DNA of 64,000 bases from Cyclobacteriaceae bacterium (GCA_028285685.1 JANQOR010000024.1:24713-88712); one strand, 5' to 3'; shown: positions 42,427-53,677, counted from the first letter of the stretch. Program-made: numbers and translations. The notes: generated from the sequence alone by a model not told the origin.

Positions 42427-44451
42427 CTAATCTGTCTTACTGTCCTCTTCTTTTGCCTTCTTTTTCTTTTCCCGTTTCCATGGTTCCCAGTCTAATCCCA
42501 ATGTATGTTTCTGGATCCACTGGATTTCCTCTATATCCCGCGTACGTTGATGCCGTGGCTCACGAAACCCATGTGGTTCTCTTGGAAAACGTAGATAACG
42601 CACCGTTTTCCCCATGTCTTTGAGTGCCGCGAAGAACATCATGGACTGGGCCTCCGTATCGGTTCGGTCGTTGGCTCCATGGAAAAGGATAAGTGGGGTT
42701 GTCACATTTTTTGCATTGGTCAGAGGTGACATTTTCCGGTAAGCCTCAGGATTTTCCCATGGAGTGCCACCAATGTACCACAGCCTAACATCATAGTTGA
42801 ATCCAATGCCATATTCTGAAGTCCAGTCAGAAACCATTGCGCCTAGTGAGGCTGCTTTGAATCGGTTGGTCTTGGTTATAGTAGTTCCACCAAGTATTCC
42901 TCCATAGCTCCAACCTCTAACAGCCATTTGATTCTCATCGATGTAGTTTTCCTTAATGAGATAATCAACACCTGACATCAGGTCTTCGTAGTCCTGCCCT
43001 CCAATGTCATTCATATTTCCTCTCAAAAGTTCATCTGAATAGCCTCTACTACCTCTAACATTCGGACATAATTGAACATAGCCTAAGCCTGCCCAAACAT
43101 GGTATCTTGAACTGTAGCTGTCAGTGAATACACCAGCTGGTCCACCATGAATATGTAATAGAAAGGGATATTTCTTGTTTTTGTCGTAGTCAGCTGGCAG
43201 ATAGAGCAAACCCTCAATTTCCAATCCATCTTTACTCTTCCACTGGACTGGCTTAGCATTCGCCAACTTGAAGTTGGAAGAAAATTCAGGGTTGAGACTT
43301 GTGATCTTTTGAGGGTTGAACTTTTCGACAGTAGTAACATGTAAGTCGGCTGTTGTCTCCGCATCATCGTAGGATAAAACAGCGATTTTTCGATCAGCGC
43401 TCATGTCCCTCAACCGATAGCTACCAGTCTTGTTTTTTGATAGGTTGACCAATTTCCCTGAGGCAACATTAAGGCTATAAAAACAGGTTACTGTTTTCAA
43501 TAGTCCTGAAAAATAAACACTCTTGCTGTCCTGACTCCAATAAACCGAAGATCGTAAACTACCGCCAAACGAACCTGAAATCATTCGTGAGCTCTTGTTT
43601 GACGTGTTCATTAACCAAAGCTTTGCCTGTCGAAGTTCCCATTCTTTATCATCATTGGCTTGGTAGATGAACTGTTGGCTATTCGGAGCCCAGAGGATAT
43701 TGCCTTCTGGAGCGTTGTTGTCTGTGAGCTGAACCGTGGAGTTGTCGGCTAGGTTTAAAAGATAGATCTCCGACTGGTTGCTTTGATTTCGCCGATTTTC
43801 AGTACGAGCGGTAAAGGCAACTTTTGTCCCATCTGGGGAAATGTCCCAAGACCCAATCCGCTGATCTTTAGTGGTCAGTTGCTTGATTGTGTCTTCCTCG
43901 AGATTGTACACGTATAGGTAATTCCAGGATGCTGCCTGCTGCCCGTTGGGGCCTTCATCTATAACAACATGATCGTAACCATCCTTTTTCTCCTTCTTCT
44001 CCTCTTTCGACTCTGTTCTGTTGGATACAAAATAGATATTCTTCGAATCCTGTGACCACTTATACGAACCTACACTGTTGGTATGTGATGTTGTCTTTAC
44101 AGCCTCACCGCCAGAGGTTCTAATCAAATATATCTGCTGAAACTTGTCGTCCTTGCGCTTTAGGGACACGTATTTTCCATCTGGAGAGAATTGCAAGCTA
44201 TTTGATGGCCCATCTCCAAGAAACTGATAGTCATTAGTGCCATCCGCGTTTACAATATGATATTTGGTATTCCGCTTATTCTTCGCCCAGTCAAGCACTG
44301 ACTTTCCGTAGATAATCCGATCGCTGTCGGGTGATATTAGTGCAGAACTAAGATTAACAAGATCAAGACCGTCATCGGTAGTCATTTCCCTGGGTTGGGC
44401 CAAAAGACCTCCGACAGTCACAATTAGTGCTAAAAAAATACTTGATTTCAT
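42427..44451 (-). CDS. S9-family peptidase (prolyl oligopeptidase/acylaminoacyl peptidase type)
   Basis: A 674-residue exported serine peptidase. A signal peptide (about residues 1-18) is followed by a beta-propeller (residues about 25-400, with repeated SPDG/SQD blades such as LQFSPDGKYVS and WDISPDGTKVAF) and an alpha/beta-hydrolase catalytic domain. The triad is S515 in GWSYGG, D595 in HGANDRTD and H627 in REPHGF. The C-terminus ends in a lysine-rich tail (KREKKKKAKEE). It should cleave small peptides in the periplasm. It is a single gene with 130 bp to the next. Confidence 0.92.
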   Translation of the reverse strand: MKSSIFLALIVTVGGLLAQPREMTTDDGLDLVNLSSALISPDSDRIIYGKSVLDWAKNKRNTKYHIVNADGTNDYQFLGDGPSNSLQFSPDGKYVSLKRKDDKFQQIYLIRTSGGEAVKTTSHTNSVGSYKWSQDSKNIYFVSNRTESKEEKKEKKDGYDHVVIDEGPNGQQAASWNYLYVYNLEEDTIKQLTTKDQRIGSWDISPDGTKVAFTARTENRRNQSNQSEIYLLNLADNSTVQLTDNNAPEGNILWAPNSQQFIYQANDDKEWELRQAKLWLMNTSNKSSRMISGSFGGSLRSSVYWSQDSKSVYFSGLLKTVTCFYSLNVASGKLVNLSKNKTGSYRLRDMSADRKIAVLSYDDAETTADLHVTTVEKFNPQKITSLNPEFSSNFKLANAKPVQWKSKDGLEIEGLLYLPADYDKNKKYPFLLHIHGGPAGVFTDSYSSRYHVWAGLGYVQLCPNVRGSRGYSDELLRGNMNDIGGQDYEDLMSGVDYLIKENYIDENQMAVRGWSYGGILGGTTITKTNRFKAASLGAMVSDWTSEYGIGFNYDVRLWYIGGTPWENPEAYRKMSPLTNAKNVTTPLILFHGANDRTDTEAQSMMFFAALKDMGKTVRYLRFPREPHGFREPRHQRTRDIEEIQWIQKHTLGLDWEPWKREKKKKAKEEDSKTD

Positions 44452-44581
44452 GGCTATGCTTTCAAAAATTTGGATGTATGAAAGATAGTGAAAATAGCTT
44501 TCAGTATGTCAAACAATGGGTTGAAGGGTCAAAGAAGGAAATTGGTGGTTGGTCATTCTTTCCAGATCAGCACCAGTCGGA

Positions 44582-46822
44582 TCATCTTTTTATCAGCTTC
44601 AAGGCTTTAGTGCTTTTTCCTTCAATTTGAAGTCTCAAAAAATAGACACCTTTTTCCAGGCCAGTTACGTCAATAAAAGTCTCATTTATTTCGTGAGTAA
44701 TAACTTGCCCGGACAGACTCAGCAGTTGCAAAGAGAAATCTCCTTCAATTCCGGATACACTAACTCTATCCGAGGCAGGGTTAGGATAGATTAGTACATT
44801 TTTGAAATTGTCGATCCCCAAGGGTGTCTGCTCAACTGTGACAACCCATTCTTCATTGGTTAAACCATCTTGTGCTGTGACGATGTAAGTAACTGGATTT
44901 GTGAAATCGTTTGCCGTAACGGAGCTAATCTGTGTTGCACCACCTATCTGAGCTGTGGCTCCTACAGAAAGAATAAAAGTGGGAACTAGCGAAGTAATGT
45001 TAGCATCGTGTCCTACTTCAATGTGCACGGTGTTCGCTGCGGTGTCGATAACTGAAGGGCTGGACTGCTCAGCAAAACTGAAAGTGTTAATATTGGTAAT
45101 ATCCCATCCCCTCTCCGTATAATGATCCAGAACCTCATCGGCAGATAGAACGCGATTGTAGATGATCATATCATCAATCAATCCGCGGTAGTCGTTTCCG
45201 GAATTTTCGGAATTCGCACCTATCCAAACATCAGCACTATTCAGTGCAATTGATCCGGATGCCGCCTCTTGACTGTTTAGCACCCCATCCACATAAATAG
45301 AAACCATACTGCCATCATAGGTTGCTGCTAAATGATGCCATCGATCATCGTTGATTCCTGTTGAGCTTTCAACATTTGGCTCGACCCCTGTTAGGGAGAA
45401 AACTACTCTGTCTGTGGATCCAACTCTTTTCAAAGACCAGCTACCTTCCCCTTTACCAACAATAGTCGCATCATTATCAAGAAAATTTGCTTTGATCCAG
45501 GTGGTAATAGTCATACGATCTGTAAAGTCAAATGCGGTACTGTTGCCAATGTCAATATAGTCCCCGTCTCCATCAAAGCTGGCCGCCTTGTTAGAATCAC
45601 CAAAACGATCAACTAAGTAATCTACATTTCCATTTTCAACGCCATCGTTCTCAAGACACGATTGATCAATTGCCTCATCTGAGAAAATAAAGTGAGCTAC
45701 TTTTTCAGGTTGAATTTCATCGACATACGCACTACCATCCCATATTGTATGAAGCACATCAGTATCATTACCAGGTCTCCAAACCTCGTATGTGACCTGG
45801 TACTTTTGAAAAATATCTTGTGCAGGAAATAGTTGAAGGAGTCGGTTGGTAATCGTCTCGTAAATCTCCTCAGAAGTCCATAGGGATAGATCGTAATTGC
45901 CAAAAGAAGTCATACTATTTGATCCTGAAGGATTAGAAGATGAGGTAGCTGCTGCGATTGAAGCGTAGTCGTCCGACGAAAGAGTGTATGCTATTGTATT
46001 ATCTGCAATCCAATCCTCTCCATCATATGCGAAACTGAAAGAACGTGGGGTCACCTGTGCCACTTCGGTGTATTCGTCCCAATTCGTCCCATCGAAAATA
46101 AAGAGTGCGACGGATTGTAAAGTAAAAGTTGTAAAAGCTTCTTCCCAGTTCCACTGGATCAATGAGTGATCGCCATCTTCAGCTAACATTTTAGTCGCAG
46201 ATAACCAGGCCGGAATACTTTCCATACCTTCCTGTTCAGAACTAAAATCAGTGCCATCCTCACCAAAAAAATCCACATAAGAAGCATCGGGAAGCGGTTC
46301 CGCCCACACCCAAGCGTCCAGTGAAACCACCCAAACCACCCGTGTCGTTACAGTGGAAGTAGAACCGTCACTAAAAAACTCATGAGTGACATCAATGTAA
46401 TTGCCGTCCATACCGGCTCCAACCTTAAAATCAGCATATGTTGGTACATCAATGGCCAGGTTTGAAAAATTTCCAAATCCAAATCCTAAGTCAGTGTATT
46501 CTTGTGGTGAAACCGTGAAGGATTGCTGCGTTCCTTCAAGATCTGGAGCACTACCGTTGAAAAAATCATAGGTAACAGCAGCTTCAGAGCCTTTACCTAA
46601 ATTAGGAAAGACCTCTGCCAGTACTGACGGGACATGTTCTTTCACATCATCCTCATTGGCAAAATTTTCAAAACTTGTGCACGAACAGAGATTATCTATA
46701 AAATCGTAATCTTCACTAGTCAGTGTATATTCAACATTATCGCACTTCTGAGCAAAGCAAAAGGGTATCAAAAAGAAGAAGACGATGGTAGAAATAATGC
46801 TAACTATCGATTTCCTATTCAT
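44582..46822 (-). CDS. T9SS-secreted LamG-domain protein
   Basis: The start at 46822 (MNRKSIVSIISTIVFFFLIPFCFAQ, 746 residues) gives a proper signal peptide; the same frame opens 41 codons earlier without one. The first half contains two or three related beta-rich units of unknown type (NVEYTLTSEDYDFID, IAYTLSSDDYASI). Then comes a LamG/concanavalin-like domain (ASFDGDGDYIDIGNSTAFDFTDRMTITTW), a DUF5018-like strand domain (ITSLVPTFILSVGATAQIGG) and a C-terminal type IX sorting domain (IYPNPASDRVSVSG ... GVYFLRLQIEG). It should be secreted through T9SS and anchored at the cell surface. LamG suggests carbohydrate or matrix binding. Confidence 0.85.
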   Translation of the reverse strand: MNRKSIVSIISTIVFFFLIPFCFAQKCDNVEYTLTSEDYDFIDNLCSCTSFENFANEDDVKEHVPSVLAEVFPNLGKGSEAAVTYDFFNGSAPDLEGTQQSFTVSPQEYTDLGFGFGNFSNLAIDVPTYADFKVGAGMDGNYIDVTHEFFSDGSTSTVTTRVVWVVSLDAWVWAEPLPDASYVDFFGEDGTDFSSEQEGMESIPAWLSATKMLAEDGDHSLIQWNWEEAFTTFTLQSVALFIFDGTNWDEYTEVAQVTPRSFSFAYDGEDWIADNTIAYTLSSDDYASIAAATSSSNPSGSNSMTSFGNYDLSLWTSEEIYETITNRLLQLFPAQDIFQKYQVTYEVWRPGNDTDVLHTIWDGSAYVDEIQPEKVAHFIFSDEAIDQSCLENDGVENGNVDYLVDRFGDSNKAASFDGDGDYIDIGNSTAFDFTDRMTITTWIKANFLDNDATIVGKGEGSWSLKRVGSTDRVVFSLTGVEPNVESSTGINDDRWHHLAATYDGSMVSIYVDGVLNSQEAASGSIALNSADVWIGANSENSGNDYRGLIDDMIIYNRVLSADEVLDHYTERGWDITNINTFSFAEQSSPSVIDTAANTVHIEVGHDANITSLVPTFILSVGATAQIGGATQISSVTANDFTNPVTYIVTAQDGLTNEEWVVTVEQTPLGIDNFKNVLIYPNPASDRVSVSGIEGDFSLQLLSLSGQVITHEINETFIDVTGLEKGVYFLRLQIEGKSTKALKLIKR

Positions 46823-47100
46823 AAAATTTGCATTTGGGTCCTTCGAAAGGGATCTGGAATGGGAACATTCTCTATCGCCGTAAATATATAAAGAGCCAAA
46901 GTATCCGACAGTTTCCTGTGACTCTTTAGACAGATAAAAAATCACCAGCTCTTAAATCATACTTACTTGATTTCCGCACTGAACCAGCTTAACCGAGAGA
47001 AATTTGGCACACTAGTTCAAGTCGCTAAATAAAGACTCAATACCGACCTACCTAATATTCTATGTGTAGATTAGCGCACTATTGTTAAAAAAATCAACCA

Positions 47101-47703
47101 ATGAAACAACCTCTTGTTTACCCACTTGACCCTAACACCAACAAAGAAGCCAAGGAGATGGCTGAATTTTACCAGGAAACTCTGGGCTTCACCCCAAATA
47201 GCCTCTTCACCATGATGCGCCGACCCAGGATAGCACACGCCTTTGTCGAATTGAACCAGGCGGTTATGGAAAACAAAGGCCGGGTAACCAGCGGACTAAA
47301 GCGTCTGATTGGATACATGGCAAGTATGACCTCTGGGTGTCGGTATTGTGAAGCTCATACTATCCGTGCCGCTGTACGATATGGATCGGAAGAAGACAAA
47401 CTTCAAAATATTTGGGAGTACAAAACCTACCCAGCATTTTCCGATGCGGAACGCGTGTGTTTTGATTTTGCTATAGCGGCAGCATCTATCCCGAATGCTG
47501 TCGATGATGAACTCGCTGAAAGGATGCGAGAACAGTGGGACGAAGGCGAAATTGTTGAGATTCTCGGAGTAGTTGCTTTGTTTGGGTACCTTAATCGATG
47601 GAACGATAGTATGGGCACCAAATTGGAAGACCCGGCTGCAGACGACGGGAATCAATACCTTGGAAAAAAAGGCTGGTCGAGAGGAAAGCACAAGTACGAG
47701 TAA
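47101..47703 (+). CDS. Carboxymuconolactone decarboxylase/AhpD-like protein
   Basis: A 200-residue all-helical protein. MASMTSGCRYCEAHTIRAA carries the CxxC...H motif of the AhpD-like fold (CRYCEAH), a thiol pair that can reduce peroxides or transfer reducing equivalents. The length is close to other single-domain peroxidase-related members. A second half with CFDFAIAAASIPNAVDDELAERMREQW matches the helical repeat. It is convergent with the M28 peptidase gene and has no operon partner. The 278 bp upstream show no clear consensus promoter. Confidence 0.85.
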   Translation: MKQPLVYPLDPNTNKEAKEMAEFYQETLGFTPNSLFTMMRRPRIAHAFVELNQAVMENKGRVTSGLKRLIGYMASMTSGCRYCEAHTIRAAVRYGSEEDKLQNIWEYKTYPAFSDAERVCFDFAIAAASIPNAVDDELAERMREQWDEGEIVEILGVVALFGYLNRWNDSMGTKLEDPAADDGNQYLGKKGWSRGKHKYE

Positions 47704-47842
47704 GACGAAGTTTTCTTTGAAGTTTAAACCTTCAGAGAGTCAGGTTGAAACGGGCAGGTACTACTTAATGTACGTATTTCTACTTTAATCTATTTTGACG
47801 AATGCTCGAGATCATCTCCCACTAGGAAATTGAATCCACAGT

Positions 47843-49291
47843 CTACTTCTTCTCACCATACAGTTCATCACCTGCTTCTTCAAATTTGTCGCCCTTGAGC
47901 CAGTAAGGTCTCTTTTTTCGGTTTCCAATCAGTTCTGCCGCTCTTATATACGCCTTCCAGTATTTATGGATATATTCCATATCTACCGTGTTAAATTCAT
48001 CCGACGGACGATGGTAAAATTTGGTGATCCTTTCATCGTAGGCGCTCATAGACATTTTCAAATTAACAGCAGGAACACCTTTCATAGCAAAACTCGCCTG
48101 ATCTGATCTCTCGTAATAATTCTGTTCGGGAAGTCGATCACCTTGAACCTTCAATCCCAGTTCTGATGCCGCCTTATAAACCATGTCGTCAATGTCAATT
48201 CGACTGGTGTCTAGCAACCAGATATACTCTGTATCCGTGTAGCCGCTATTGTCAATATTGAAGTTGAACACAGTTTCCTCGAGTGGTATCTTTGGATTGT
48301 CCGCATAGAACTTACTACCCAGCAACCCTTTCTCTTCTGCAGTTAGCGCAATAAATATTACTGATCTCTTTGGCGGGTATTTACCAAAATATTTAGCGGC
48401 ATTGATGACGCCTGTCGTTCCTATCCCATTGTCCCTTGTGCCATTGTAGATAGAATCAGGATCCTGGGTATTTTGAATGCCCACATGATCGTAATGAGCC
48501 GTCATCACAATATGTTCCTTCTTTAACTTTTCATCCGTCCCTTCAATTTTTCCCACAATATTGAATGCCCTCACCGGTTCCATCTCAACTCCTCCAATCT
48601 CAAAACTTACCTTAGGACTTGAAGCTTCCTTCATACGATCAACATATACCTTCTCCATATCCTTGATCCACATATGTGGTAATATGTTCCCATCTGATCC
48701 ACCACCTATGTTGACTTTTTCCCTGTTGAAATAGTTCATAATCAAGGGCCAAGGGTAACGCCACCCCGGACGATACAGCTGGATCAGTCCTACGGCTCCT
48801 GCTGCTTGCAAGCTTTGAAGTGGAGCAGTAAAACTTTTATCATCTAATACGGTAAGTATAACTTTTCCCGAAACATCCTGTGTAGTGTAATCGTCGAGCT
48901 TTTCGAGATAAATAACCTCTGCCTCAATTGTCGTACTGGAACCTGACACCAAAAGCAAATTATCATTTAACTTAAATTCCTCACCTAGCATTGTCAACTG
49001 CACCTCTGAAGCCTGCTTCGTTCGAACCAAGGGAACTTTTTGTAAGTAATCATCCTGCTGATCACCTAGTGGAGATATACCATACCGACGAAACTGCTCA
49101 GCTATATATCGACCTGCGATGATTAACTCTTCAGTCCCAGTATCCCTTCCCTTTAGTTCGTTTGAGGTGAGGAACCGGAGGTGTCCCTCCGCTTCCAGGG
49201 GGTCAATGGTCTGTTCGATACGTTCAAGTTGTCCGTAGGTGAGAAAAACTCCAACGACAAGAAATAGATTAGCAGCCAATATAGATTTCAT
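47843..49291 (-). CDS. Exported M28-family aminopeptidase with PA-like insertion
   Basis: A 482-residue protein with a signal peptide (about residues 1-20). After an N-terminal segment with a PA-like domain (VSGKVILTVLDDKSFTAPLQSLQAAGAVGLIQLY), the catalytic zinc residues appear in order: MTAHYDHVG (His), GTRDNGIGTTG (bridging Asp), LTAEEKGLLGSKF (general base Glu and zinc Glu), and later DNSGYTDTEYI and FYHRPSDEFNTVD (Asp/His ligands). This is the full M28 layout. It probably releases amino acids from peptides in the periplasm. Confidence 0.9.
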   Translation of the reverse strand: MKSILAANLFLVVGVFLTYGQLERIEQTIDPLEAEGHLRFLTSNELKGRDTGTEELIIAGRYIAEQFRRYGISPLGDQQDDYLQKVPLVRTKQASEVQLTMLGEEFKLNDNLLLVSGSSTTIEAEVIYLEKLDDYTTQDVSGKVILTVLDDKSFTAPLQSLQAAGAVGLIQLYRPGWRYPWPLIMNYFNREKVNIGGGSDGNILPHMWIKDMEKVYVDRMKEASSPKVSFEIGGVEMEPVRAFNIVGKIEGTDEKLKKEHIVMTAHYDHVGIQNTQDPDSIYNGTRDNGIGTTGVINAAKYFGKYPPKRSVIFIALTAEEKGLLGSKFYADNPKIPLEETVFNFNIDNSGYTDTEYIWLLDTSRIDIDDMVYKAASELGLKVQGDRLPEQNYYERSDQASFAMKGVPAVNLKMSMSAYDERITKFYHRPSDEFNTVDMEYIHKYWKAYIRAAELIGNRKKRPYWLKGDKFEEAGDELYGEKK

Positions 49292-49418
49292 AAAAATTCA
49301 CATTTTTTCCGGATTCCAATCTAAAGGATTTCTATCTGCACAAAAAGATCGATTATACAACCCGGTATTTAGAGATGATATTCGGGTCAAAGTATTTGAC
49401 TCCTTTTGGAACTAGGCA

Positions 49419-49456
49419 CAAAAAAAGCCCTGAAGAAATCTCTTCAGGGCTTTTTT
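49419..49456 (-). terminator. Bidirectional intrinsic terminator after tRNA-Glu
   Basis: AGCCCTGAAGA and TCTTCAGGGCT form an 11-bp perfect stem (49426-49436 and 49441-49451) with a 4-base loop. It is flanked by a run of A on the left and of T on the right, so it works for both strands; its position just past the tRNA 3' end indicates use by the tRNA transcript. Confidence 0.85.
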
Positions 49457-49461
49457 GATCG

Positions 49462-49533
49462 TAGCCCGTAGGGGAATCGAACCCCTGTTACCAGGATGAA
49501 AACCTGGCGTCCTAACCCCTAGACGAACGGGCC
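49462..49533 (-). tRNA. tRNA-Glu (anticodon TTC)
   Basis: Read on the minus strand from 49533, the 72-nt sequence folds as a cloverleaf: acceptor GGCCCGT with ACGGGCT (one G-U end pair), anticodon stem CCAGG/CCTGG with loop TTTTCAT (anticodon TTC), T-arm AGGGG-TTCGATT-CCCCT, and discriminator A. CCA is not encoded. A consensus Bacteroidota promoter lies just upstream and a terminator just downstream, so it is a self-contained single-tRNA unit. Confidence 0.95.
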
Positions 49534-49549
49534 ATGAATTTTGGAGGTG

Positions 49550-49579
49550 CAAATATAAATTTTCAGTTTCGTTTTGCAA
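49550..49579 (-). promoter_or_regulatory. Consensus Bacteroidota promoter of tRNA-Glu
   Basis: On the minus strand: TTG (49579-49577), exactly 19 bp, then TATATTTG (49557-49550). This matches the housekeeping promoter of Bacteroidota without mismatch, 16 bp before the tRNA 5' end. Confidence 0.8.
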
Positions 49580-49591
49580 AAGACTGCAAAC

Positions 49592-49624
49592 AAAAAAAGC
49601 GATTCTGCCCTGGCAGAATCGCTT
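49592..49624 (-). terminator. Intrinsic terminator of the M16 peptidase gene
   Basis: On the minus strand AAGCGATTCTGCC pairs with GGCAGAATCGCTT (13-bp arms), followed by a T run (A run at 49592-49598 on the plus strand). It lies 25 bp past the peptidase stop codon. Confidence 0.85.
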
Positions 49625-49648
49625 CTTCCCCATAGGGAATCCTATTTC

Positions 49649-52498
49649 TTAGATCGACTCAGTAACATTTCCATAGCGGTCGACCAAAATGGGGTCTCCG
49701 GCGCCCGATACTCTCAGTCGATCATACTGCGTTTCTTTATCCCCAACAATTACAAAAATGTAGTTGTTCAGATCAAAGTATTCATCAGCGGTCGCCTGGA
49801 TGCTCTCAATTGAGGATGCGGTAACCGTTTTTTGTTGATCGTCAATATAATCCTGTGGCAGATCGTAGGTACTGATGTTGTGCAAGATTCCAAGTAGGTT
49901 GTTTAAAGTCTCGAAGTTTCTCGCATTCGACTTAATCATTGACGTTTTGGTTTTGTTAAGATCATCTTCTGTGTATGTGTCACTATACTCTCCGATCACC
50001 TCTTTGAACGTATCAAGGGCTTCTTTTGTCACATTTGACTTCACGCTTGAAAAAGCACTAAAAGTACTTGGCGCAAAGCTACTTCGTCCAGGAAATGCGT
50101 AAGCGCCGTAAGTAAATTGCTTCTCTTCTCTCAACACCTGAAATAATCTACCTGCAGATCCGCTTCCCAGGCGATCATTCGCAACCGTAATCTCATCGTA
50201 GGTCGGATCGTTCGCAGGAACTGTTAATCTCGAGATCTGTATCACTGATTGCTTAGCCTTCGGAATGTCAACAAAATAGACACGTGGCTCGGCAGGTGTA
50301 TCTGCAACCTCATAGGTTGGCATTTCGACCTCCTTAGAACCCCAGTCGCTTGACAGTCTGCTAAGCGCTTTTTTCACATCGGATTGGCTCACATTGCCCG
50401 CAATATGGAAGTTAGAAATATTCGGCGCAAAATTCCTGCTATAGAAATCTTTAAGGTCATCGATGCTAATGCTCTCCACATGCTCTCTGTATCCAATCGT
50501 GGGGTGAGAGAAAATATGCCCGTCTCCGTAGAGCATTTTGTTTCGAACGACCTGAGCAATAGCGTTTGGATTTGCTTCGCGCTGTTGAATAGTATTGATC
50601 GTCTGATTAATGATCCGATCGAATTCCTCCTCATCCCATCGTGGCTCTAGTAAGATTTCACTTACAAGATCAACCGTGGAGTTGAAATTTCTCGAAAGGC
50701 AATTCCCCGTGATCTGAATATACTCATTGGCCGTATTCATTCGGATGTTTGCCCCCAATTGGCCAATAGCATCCTCTAGCTCTTCGGGTGTTTTGCTGGC
50801 AGTTCCCTCCATCATGATGTCCGACATTAGGTTGGCAACACCTACTTTCTCCGGATCATCCAAATAATGCCCACCTTTAATTCTGATAGAGAAATTAACC
50901 AAAGGAAGTTCATTCGCTTCCACACCTAGCACCGTCAGTCCATTCGCGAACTTATCTGTCCAAATTGTAGGAGGCGTTACCAACGGAGGTTGACTAAACT
51001 CAGGCTCAATCGAACGATCAAAGCTGGAAGGAGTCTTTGTGATAACCAGTCCCCCCTCTTCCTCGATTACTTCCGTAGGTTTAAACGGTACGATAGCCTC
51101 TTCTTTGATATCGGCAAGCAACGCATCTTCAATGGCAAGATCCGCAGCGCCTTTAGGCACAAAATTCGTAACGATTCGATTCTTGTTATAAACGTACTTT
51201 CTGAAAACACGCATCACATCCTCCTTGGTCACGGCCTTAATATTTGCGATATCTGTTTTCACAAAATCAGGGCTCCCAGCATACTCATTATAAGTCGCGA
51301 GCTGAAATGCTTTTCCTAGTACCGAACTGATGCCATTGTAAAAATTAGTCTCCAAGCCAGCCTTAATCCTATCTAGATCCTTCACATCAAAGCCCTCTTT
51401 GTCAAACTTTTCCAATGTAGCATCAATGACCATTCGAACTGAATCGAGATCGACACCGTCGTTGGCCCTTACCCTGATCGTAAACGTTCCCGCCAATTCA
51501 TTGGATCCGTTAGATGACCTCACGTTTGGAGCTAGCTTGGCTTCTTCTACGATCGCTTTATAAAGGGGCGCTCTTTTTCCATCTGTTAAAATTTGTCCGA
51601 GCGCATCCAATGCCCATTGATCCGGATTGTACTGCTCTACAGAAGGATACGTCAATCTAATCTCCGGAAGACTGGCAAAATTATCCTCATAGTAGAAAGA
51701 CTTGGACTCTGTCAGTGAAACCTGCTGTGGTTCCATAGGGGTGTCAATTCCACGAGAAGGAATTTCACCAAAATATTTCTGAACCTGCTCCTTGATTTGA
51801 GATTTTTCAATATCACCTGCAATCACCAAGGTTGCGTTGTTTGGTCCATACCACTTTTCATAGAATTCTTTTACATCATCAAGGGTCGCATTTTGAAGGT
51901 CTTCAAGTTCTCCGATGACCGTCCAATTGTACGGGTGACCCTCCGGATACATGGCCTTAAGTATCACGCTCTGTGTATGTCCATATGGCTGGTTGTCGAC
52001 ACGTTGTCTTTTCTCGTTCTGAACAACCGGCTTTTCTCCTTCGAGGCTAGCGAGCGACACAGCATTAATGAAATAGCCCATTCGGTCAGATTCCATCCAA
52101 AGCACTTTTTCCAATGCATCTTTAGGCACAACTTCAAAATAGACTGTACCATCGGTCCATGTGCCCCCATTGAAAGTTCCACCCCACTCATCTATATTTT
52201 TGAAAAAGCCACCTTCTGGTACATTCTCCGATCGCTGGAATAACATGTGCTCAAAAAAGTGGGCAAATCCCGTTCTTCCAGGCTTCTCTCGATTCGACCC
52301 TACGTGAACAAGAATTGCGACGGCCACAATCGGGTCCGAGTCGTCCTGATGCAATACGACATCAAGTCCATTGTCTAAGGTGTACTTTTCATAGTCCAGC
52401 GAAAGTTCGTCACCAGAAGAGCTGGTAGTACATCCTCCAACTATCAGCATAAATGGAATTGCTAAAAATAATACGTGCTTTAATCGCTTCATTTCCAA
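49649..52498 (-). CDS. M16-family zinc peptidase, lipoprotein
   Basis: A 949-residue, two-half insulinase/pitrilysin-type peptidase. The N-terminus has a lipobox (LIVGGC, C23), so it is membrane-anchored; the true start may be the ATG two codons in (MKRLKHV). The N-terminal half carries the inverted zinc motif HFFEH (H80, E83, H84) with a downstream Glu region (VVQNEKRQRVDNQPYGH). The second half (from about residue 500: FANGLTVLGVEANELPLVNF) is homologous but lacks the zinc motif, the usual pairing of active and inactive halves. It probably degrades peptides in the periplasm or at the surface. Confidence 0.92.
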   Translation of the reverse strand: MEMKRLKHVLFLAIPFMLIVGGCTTSSSGDELSLDYEKYTLDNGLDVVLHQDDSDPIVAVAILVHVGSNREKPGRTGFAHFFEHMLFQRSENVPEGGFFKNIDEWGGTFNGGTWTDGTVYFEVVPKDALEKVLWMESDRMGYFINAVSLASLEGEKPVVQNEKRQRVDNQPYGHTQSVILKAMYPEGHPYNWTVIGELEDLQNATLDDVKEFYEKWYGPNNATLVIAGDIEKSQIKEQVQKYFGEIPSRGIDTPMEPQQVSLTESKSFYYEDNFASLPEIRLTYPSVEQYNPDQWALDALGQILTDGKRAPLYKAIVEEAKLAPNVRSSNGSNELAGTFTIRVRANDGVDLDSVRMVIDATLEKFDKEGFDVKDLDRIKAGLETNFYNGISSVLGKAFQLATYNEYAGSPDFVKTDIANIKAVTKEDVMRVFRKYVYNKNRIVTNFVPKGAADLAIEDALLADIKEEAIVPFKPTEVIEEEGGLVITKTPSSFDRSIEPEFSQPPLVTPPTIWTDKFANGLTVLGVEANELPLVNFSIRIKGGHYLDDPEKVGVANLMSDIMMEGTASKTPEELEDAIGQLGANIRMNTANEYIQITGNCLSRNFNSTVDLVSEILLEPRWDEEEFDRIINQTINTIQQREANPNAIAQVVRNKMLYGDGHIFSHPTIGYREHVESISIDDLKDFYSRNFAPNISNFHIAGNVSQSDVKKALSRLSSDWGSKEVEMPTYEVADTPAEPRVYFVDIPKAKQSVIQISRLTVPANDPTYDEITVANDRLGSGSAGRLFQVLREEKQFTYGAYAFPGRSSFAPSTFSAFSSVKSNVTKEALDTFKEVIGEYSDTYTEDDLNKTKTSMIKSNARNFETLNNLLGILHNISTYDLPQDYIDDQQKTVTASSIESIQATADEYFDLNNYIFVIVGDKETQYDRLRVSGAGDPILVDRYGNVTESI

Positions 52499-52603
52499 AT
52501 GATTTTAAGTTAATGGATCGGCTATTTAACAAATGTTTAAACAATTAAGAAGGCATTTAGCAATTAAAGGATAATAAGGTTATCTAAACGGCTGATAAAT
52601 GAA

Positions 52604-53655
<1,052 letters not shown>

Positions 53656-53677
53656 GAATTGCAAGAACAAAATGTCA

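Larger units (their letters stand above)
49292..49648. other. 357-bp intergenic stretch holding tRNA-Glu, its promoter and two terminators
   Basis: Between the M28 and M16 peptidase genes. The first 125 bp (49292-49418) show nothing identifiable beyond the likely leader of the M28 gene. The remainder is taken up by the terminator at 49419-49456, tRNA-Glu, its promoter and the M16 terminator, listed separately. Confidence 0.7.
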
